Of a DNA stretch of 64,000 nucleotides, positions 36,101 to 45,100 are shown one piece after another (position 1 is the stretch's first letter; each line of letters opens with the position of its first letter). The notes beneath the pieces are model-generated. The model saw only the letters and a program-made list of their open reading frames with translations, had not been told where the DNA came from and did no database searches. The stretch is taken from assembly GCF_963576615.1 (NCBI RefSeq), contig NC_088717.1, forward strand, positions 57,615,526 to 57,679,525. The letters run 5' to 3'. The position numbers and the translations under genes were made by a program. Source of the DNA: Watersipora subatra. Taxonomy: Eukaryota; Bryozoa; Gymnolaemata; Cheilostomatida; Watersiporidae.

Positions 36101-39100
36101 GTGAACTGGACCTGAGGAATCCAAATATGTATGATCTAATGCATTTATTTTCACATCACTATATTTTTGCACTCATCAGATCCGCGAAATTAAGTTGCAG
36201 CGAAATTTTACTCTGTGTGCTACTCACGAAACTAAATACTAGCGAAATATAAGTGTCCTAGGGTATGGACTTGAAATTTTGAAATAAAACATGGAGGTCT
36301 GTGAGTACTTTTGACAATGAATGATGAGAAATCATCACGTGTTAGTATCAGTAACAAATCTACTCCAGTTAAAGGTTTTCCTAATAAGGTCATAATAAAG
36401 TGCTGTCAAACTGTTCTGCAGGAATGTTCGTGTACGATGCTGACACAAGACAGTTCTGGTTCAACCCTGATTCATTCGAAAATGAAGCGCAATTCACTCT
36501 GGTTGGGATCCTTCTCGGCCTTGCCATCTATAACAACATTATTCTAGACGTGAGGTTCCCCATGGTCATCTACCGGAAGCTCATGGGCAAGCTCGGTACT
36601 ATTCATGACCTGCGCTCCTCTCATCCTGTGAGTCTCAAGTTCAGGAGAATTACTGTTGTTTGGGGGATTAGTTTAAAGGTTGACTTGCAACAAAATTCAC
36701 ATTACAGTTACCGTAAAACCTCTAATTGAACACCATGGCGCTCTATTTTTCAACCTTTTCCTTATAGTAGCGGTCAATTGGAGGCGGCTTTCAAATAGAG
36801 GCTGACGGTCTATTTTTTAAACCTATTGAGGCAAGCTATTTTTTCAATGGCTCGTCAGAATTTTCGGAAAATAAATTTAGCCCTATTACAAGCGAATCGA
36901 ATGTCGACTATATTTTGCCCTGTTTTTTCGGTGGACCGATATTGAACATTTTGAATGCTATAAATTTGCTAACTTACCTCTAACTTGTCAAACGTCTTTT
37001 AATAAATGTGCATTAAAAAACCGAGAAATATCTCTACTAGTTGATATCTATTGCTTGCAATTGGCCTGCGATGATATTATAGTATGTGTCCTTCTTTGCA
37101 ATTCGTTGGCATTTTTTTTTTTCATTTTAAATTTGAAGACATATATTTACTTTCTATCTATATTTAACATTGTTGAATAAAAGCTCTTTGCACTCACTGA
37201 TATGTTTGCTACAGTTTGCAGCCAAAACTAGCTTTTTATGTGCACTAGAAGTAGAGTTATGAGCGTCGATTCATTGTAAGCTGTGTTGAGATAGCCGCAA
37301 GGATGCTATTTAAAAACATGCTATAAATCTGCATATTTATAAGGTATACAGCAATAATCTATCAAATGGTACAAATATATATTCATGAACAAGTGACATA
37401 AACGAACCATACTTATTTTACATGCAGAAACAAAAATTAACATTTTTGAAACAAAAATATTTCCATTGTTTGCTCGGATAGCTGCGTTCTAATTGTTGCT
37501 CTCGATGGAACGAACATCTTCTAATTGTCCCATACCTTCAACAATATCTTTTGGCCTCAACTCTTCTTCTGCACTGCTGAACTAGTCGATATTAGCGTCC
37601 AAACGGGTTTTGACAGAAAAAATTTCACGCGCTGCATTTAGTACTAATACATCGCGTGAAAGTTTTGCTCACAATAAACGTAACTTTTCGTCCAAAACTT
37701 GCGAACCGGTTTTTATATGCATGTCCTTCCAAGTATTAGGCCCCAGTTAAACAAGAAACTACTATAATTAGCCTGAGGCAGTTACTAGTTTTTTCTATGG
37801 CGTTGCTTTCAAAGTTCCATCTACCATCGTAAATTCAAACCGTTTTTTATATACAGTATGTAGGATAATTCGAAGTAGAAAGACCGCGTTAAACATAGAG
37901 CTACCACTAGCCTGAGACCGTTATTGCTATGGTGTTGCTTTCAAAGTTTTAATGAAAAAGCAACACGCTTCGGAATTGGACAACGAGAGAATTAATTGTT
38001 ATTGATATATACGTATCATTATTAATACGATTTTGTGGACACTTTTCTACTGATCAGTTGATATTATGGGCTCGTCAAGATTAAATAATGTGAAAGTTGC
38101 GGTCAAAGGGAGGTGGCATTCAATAACTTCAATTGGAGAGTGGCGGTCTATTTTTCAATCCTTTTCTCAGGGTGACGGTCAATTGGAGGTGACGGTCAAA
38201 TAGAGGTGGCGTTCAATAAGAGGTTTTACGGTATTTGGTATCAAAAGATTCGCCATGTCTTACTCTGTTGTGTTGTAGATGCGAAATATTTAGAAATGTG
38301 ACTACAAGCCCTTAAAAGCTCAAAAACGAACAGTTAATCGTAGCCATCACGAAAATGGCCGTAGGTTGGAATCCCTTATTTTGATGACGTATTCAATCGG
38401 ACTTGGTTATTGTTTTGACACATGATGTTTTCACGTGAAATGAGAGGCCAATAAAAGGCTCAATATAAAACATGACGTAGCACTAGTTTACGACAAGCCC
38501 TTCGGGTTTTACTTACCGGAAAGCCCTTATCAAATATAGATGCTCACTGCTTTACAGTTTCGCTTCAATTTGGTCTAGTCATCTAGTCGTAATCTGATCA
38601 TGTGACCCATACTTCCTGCCAAATAGCGCGAACAATTTCTGCAACATTTTTTGACTATCACAGGTGACCAACAGGCTCATCATGTTGATCAGAGGGTGAT
38701 ATGCACTCCTACGAGTTAAGGTTAAAAAATTAAACAAATTTTCACGGTAGGCTTTGAGATATCAGTGCTCAAAATGACAGCATTACAATGATGATGAAAT
38801 AGGACAATAAGAAATAATAATAAGGACAATAACATGGTTTTATTGAATGTGTGCAGTATATTTGTGAATATACTTCGACGAATGAGGTTGCGTGTAAGTG
38901 TAAACAGAAGCCATCATGTTCAACTACGTCCCATTTTAGCTGTTATGGAAATGGATTCCAACCTACTGCGTTTTTGTGATGGCTGCGATTAACTGTTAGT
39001 TTTTGAGCTTTTAAGAGCTTTTCATCACATTTCCACATATTTTGCACCTACAACACAACAGAGTAAGACATAGTGAATCTTTTGATACCAAATAACTGTA

Positions 39101-42100
39101 ATGTGAATTTTGTTGCTAGTCAACCTTTAACTTTTATTATCCAACCTCTCTGGTGTTCATGTCACTTTCCCTCACCTGTTGTTCATGTCACTTTCTCTCA
39201 CCTGCTGTTCATGTCACTTTTTCTCACCTGTTGTTAATGTCACTTTTTCTCATCTCTTGTTCATGTCACTTTCTCCCCACCTGTTGTTCATGTCACTTTT
39301 TCTCACCTGTTGTTCATGTCACTTTTTCTCACCTGTTGTTCATGTCACTTTTTCTCACCTGTTGTTCATATCACTTTCTCCTCACCTGTTGTTCATGTCA
39401 CTTTTTCTCACCTGTTGTTCATGGCACTTTTTCTCACCTGTAACAGTTGTTCATGTCACTTGCTCCTCACCTGTTGTTCATGTCACTTTTTCTCATCTGT
39501 TGTTCATGTCACTTTCTTTCACCTGGTGTGGCAGAGCCTTTGGAAATTATCTCATGAAGGTTATACACTTCAGCTCAGTTTGACTAATGTCTCAGAATTT
39601 CTATGACTTGAACTCTGTTGTGTTTGCAATTATTGGTCTGGCGATGGATTTGTCACCTCTTGCAAACATGATAGTCGTGGTTTATCAATTAAAGTAATTT
39701 TATCCTATGGATATGTTTTACCTGTTACACGTTTTCTACTAGGTTATTGACTCTTGTTTTACAGCATTTTCTGATTGTTGTCAACCATTTTTAATCACTG
39801 CATATTTTAACCAAAACCGTTTGAGAAATTCCTAACTTTTTTCTAGCTTTCACTAAAGGACTGGAATTTTTCAGTATTGTTTCACAGCGGTTGCATTTGC
39901 ACTTCCTTGACATTCGACTTTGCAGCTGTGTCGATAAAGCAAATGAAGACTTATTGATATGCACAACCATCGTTATTTCAGGTGCTGCACTCATCACTTC
40001 AGCAGCTTCTCGAGTACGAAGGCGATGTTGAGGAGGACTTTATGACATCTTTTGTTCTCAGCAGGAAGAACATGTTTGGGGAAATTATCTCCCACTCGCT
40101 TAAGGAAGGCGGTGCAGAAACTTTTGTGACTAACGATAACAGAAAGGTCAGTAGCTAACTTGAAAGACACATGATATACTAGTGGACAGTCGTATACCAT
40201 ATTATCTGGATTCGAAATGTACGTGTAGTTAGTATTCTTGGAGAGAAACTGCAATAATCACGGGCTAGCTAGTCAAGAAGTATTATTTGACATTTATAAG
40301 GAAGAATGCAGCTAATAGTCAAATTTCTGTACAGACTTCTAGCACAAAGACAGCATAGTTAATCATTTGCATTGCTGGATATGTTAAAGGTTGACTTGCA
40401 ACAAAATTTACATAACAGTTATTTGGTATTAAAAGATTCACTATGTCTTACTTTGCTGTGTTGTAGGTGCAAAATATGTGGAAATTTGATTACAAGCCGT
40501 TTAAAAGCTAAAAAACGAACAGTTAATCGCAGCCACATGAGACCACCGTAGTTTGGAATCTCTTTCCAAAACGGCTCAAATGGGATGTAGTTGTACAAGA
40601 TGGCTTCTGTTTACATTTTTACGCAACAAAATATTTTCACAAATATATTTCACGCAATCAATAAAACCATGTCTATCGTTCTTACGCGTCTATTTTATCG
40701 TCATTGTAATGCTTTCACTTTCAGCACTGATATCCTATAACCTACCGTAAAATTTCATTTAGATTTTCAACCTTAGCTCGAAAGAGTACATATCATTGTC
40801 TGATAAACATGACGAGCCTGGGGGTGATCTGTGATAGTCGAAAAATGCTGCAGAAATTATTCGTGAAGTATGGGTCACATGATCAGATTACGACTAGACA
40901 ATTAGACCAAGCCAAAACTGTAAAGTAGTGAGCATCTATATTTGATACGGGTTTTCCGGTAGAAGATGAAGTGTTGGTCAGAAACTAGTGCTACGAGAAG
41001 TTTTATATTGAGCCTTTTCATGGCCTTTCAATTCACGTGAAAACATATGTGACAAAACAATAACGAAATGTAATGATTATGTCAGATAAATAAACTGATT
41101 CCAATCTACGGCAGCTTTTCGTTTTTGAGCTTTTAAGAGCTTGTAATCACATTTCCACATATTTTGCACCTACAACACAGCAGAGCAAGACATGGTGAAT
41201 CTTTTGATACAAAATAACTGTAATGTGAATTTTGTTGCAAGCCAACCATTAACAGTACAACGGCTAGATTAAACAGTGTACCTATCTTGGTATGTTGATT
41301 TTATTATAAAAGTCAAGCGAAATAGCAATCATAGTTGAGTAACTGCAGTTAATCACCCAGTGCATGGCTAAAAATTGTTTTCAGACGTAGCAAGGAGCAA
41401 TCAGATCATTTGTTTTATTGTGATGGAAGTTGGACATGTGAGCAATCTTATACAGATTAGTCAATATCAAATCAAAAAACTAAGCGAGGCCGGTGTCCAC
41501 AGACAGCTATCATCGATGCGATCAAGTGAGCAGGTCTGGAACTTAACTGTAGATAGTGAGCATGTGTCTCATAACTTACCTGCAAATAGTGAGCAGGTGT
41601 CTAATAACTTAATTGTAGATAGTGAGCAGGTGTCTCATAACTCAACTGTAGATAGTGAGCAGGTGTCTCATAACTTACCTACAAATAGTGAGCAGGTGTC
41701 TCATAACTTAACTGTAAATAGTGAGCATGTGTCTCATAACTTACCTGCAAATAGTGAGCAGGTGTCTAATAACTTAACTGTAGATAGTAAGCAGGTGTCT
41801 CATAACTTAACTGTAGATAGTGAGCAGGTGTCTCATAACTTAACTGTAGATAGTGAGCATGTGTCTCATAACTTAACTGTAGATAGTGAGCATGTGTCTC
41901 ATAACTTAACTGTAGATAGTGAGCATGTGTCTCATAACTTACCTGCAAATAGTGAGCAGGTGTCTAATAACTTACCTGTAGATAGTGAGCAGGTGTCTCA
42001 TAACTTACCTAAAAATAGTGAGCAGGTGTCTCATAACTTAACTGTAGATAGTGAGCATGTGTCTCATAACTTACCTGCAAATAGTGAGCAGGTGTCTAAT

Positions 42101-45100
42101 AACTTAACTGTAGATAGTGAACAGGCGTCTCATAACTTACCTACAAATAGTGAGCAGGTGTCTAATAACTTACCTGTAGATAGTGAGCAGGCGTCTCATA
42201 ACTTATCTGTAGATAGTGAGCAGGTGTCTCATAACTTACCTGTAGATAGTGAGCAGGTGTCTCATAACTTAATTGTAGATAGTGAGCAGGTGTCTCATAA
42301 CTTAACTGTAGATAGTGAGCATGTGTCTCATAACTTACCTGCAAATAGTGAGCAGGTGTCTAATAACTTAACTGTAGATAATGAGCAGGTGTCTCATAAC
42401 TTACCTACAAATAGTGAGCAGGTGTCTCATAACTTAACTGTAGATAGTGAGCATGTGTCTCATAACTTACCTGCAAATAGTGAGCAGGTGTCTAATAACT
42501 TAACTGTAGATAGTGAACAGGCGTCTCATAACTTACCTACAAATAGTGAGCAGGTGTCTCATAACTTACCTGTAGATAGTGAGCAGGTGTCTCATAACTT
42601 ACCTACAAATAGTGAGCAGGTGTCTAATAATTTACCTGTAGATAGTGAGCAGGTGTCTCATAACTTACCTGTAGATAGTGAGCAGGTGTCTCATAACTTA
42701 ACTGTAGATAGTGAGCAGGTGTCTCATAACTTAACTGTAGATAGTGAGTAGGTGTCTCAACTTAACTGTAGATAGTGAGCAGGTGTCTCATAACTTACCT
42801 GCAAATAGTGAGCAGGTGTCTAATAACTTACCTGTAGATAGTGAGCAGGTGTCTAATAACTTACCTGTAGATAGTGAGCAGGTGTCTAATAACTTACCTA
42901 CAAATAGTGAGCAGGTGTCTAATAACTTACCTGTAAATAGTGAGCAGGTGTCTCATAACCTAACTGTTGAAACTGTTTGATCAGAGCTATGGTAGGTCAT
43001 CTTATACTGACGGCTAGCTGATCAATTAATTTCTTATTGTAGGAATATTGTGACATGTACGTCGACTATCTTCTAAATCAAATGGTGGAGAAACAGTTCA
43101 ACGCTTTCTACAAGGGATTTCATATGGTAACAGATGAGAGTCCCATGGAAAGCCTCTTTACTCCCGAAGAGGTTGAGGAGTTGGTGTGTGGCAGCGATGA
43201 TTGGGATCTGCAGGCCATGGTATGCATGTCTCATACGATTCTATTGAACCTTTACTCACTGACTGAACATGGCATGCGTGTTGTCTCATACGATTCTATT
43301 GAACCTTTACTCACTGACTGAATGTGGTATACATGTTGTCTCATACGATTCTATTGAACCTTTACACCTTGACTGAACATGGTATACATGTTGTCTCATA
43401 TGATTCTATTGAACCTTTACTCACTGACTGAACATGGGATACATGTTGTCTCATACGATTCTATTGAACCTTTACTCCTTGACTGAACGTGGTATACATG
43501 CTGTCTCATATGATTCTATTGAACCTTTACTCACTGACTGAACGTATTATACATGCTGTCTCATATGATTCTATTGAACCTTTACTCATTGACTGAACGT
43601 ATTATACATGCTGTCTCATATGATTCTATTGAACCTTTACTCACTGACTGAACGTGGTATACATGTTGTCTCATATGATTCTATTGAACCTTTACTCATT
43701 GACTGAACGTGGTATACATGCTGTCTCAAATGATTCTATTGAACCTTTACTCATTGACTGAACGTTGTATACATGTTGTCTCATATGATTCTATTGAACC
43801 TTTACTCATTGACTGAACATGGTATACATGTTGTCTCACATGATTCTATTGAACCTTTACTCACTGACTGAACGTGGTATACATGTTGTCTCATATGATT
43901 CTATTGAACCTTTACTCAATGACTGAACGTGGTATACATGTTGTCTCATATGATTCTATTGAACCTTTACTCATTGACTGAACGTGGTATACATGCTGTC
44001 TCACATGATTCTATTGAACCTTTACTCACTGACTGAACGTGGTATACATGTTGTCTCACATGATTCTATTGAACCTTTACTCACTGACTGAACGTGGTAT
44101 ACATGTTGTCTCATATGATTCTATTGAACCTTTACTCAATGACTGAACGTGGTATACATGTTGTCTCATATGATTCTATTGAACCTTTACTCATTGACTG
44201 AACGTATTATACATGCTGTCTCATATGATTCTATTGAACCTTTACTCACTGACTGAACGTGGTATACATGTTGTCTCATATGATTCTATTGAACCTTTAC
44301 TCATTGACTGAACGTGGTATACATGCTGTCTCAAATGATTCTATTGAACCTTTACTCATTGACTGAACGTTGTATACATGTTGTCTCATATGATTCTATT
44401 GAACCTTTACTCATTGACTGAACATGGTATACATGTTGTCTCACATGATTCTATTGAACCTTTACTCACTGACTGAACGTGGTATACATGTTGTCTCATA
44501 TGATTCTATTGAACCTTTACTCAATGACTGAACGTGGTATACATGTTGTCTCATATGATTCTATTGAACCTTTACTCATTGACTGAACGTGGTATACATG
44601 CTGTCTCATATGATTCTATTGAACCTTTACTCATTGACGGAACGTGGTGTGGTATACATGCTGTCTCATATGATTCTATTGAACCTTTACTCATTGACTG
44701 AACGTTGTATACATGTTGTCTCATATGATTCTATTGAACCTTTACTCATTGACTGCACGTGGTATACATGCTGTCTCAAATGATTCTATTGAACCTTTAC
44801 TCACTGATTGAACGTGGTATACATGTTGTCTCATATGATTCTATTGAACCTTTACTCAATGACTGAACGTTGTATACATGTTGTCTCATATGATTCTATT
44901 GAACCTTTACTCATTGACTGAACGTGGTATACATGCTGTCTCATATGATTCTATTGAACCTTTACTCATTGACGGAACGTGGTGTGGTATACATGCTGTC
45001 TCATATGATTCTATTGAACCTTTACTCATTGACTGAACGTTGTATACATGTTGTCTCATATGATTCTATTGAACCTTTACTCATTGACTGCACGTGGTAT

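Noticed and set aside
43055..43321. UBE3A exon 13 extended to a stop at 43321
   Set aside because: Human alignment and phase demand splicing at 43219; the extension is the start of the 55-bp array.
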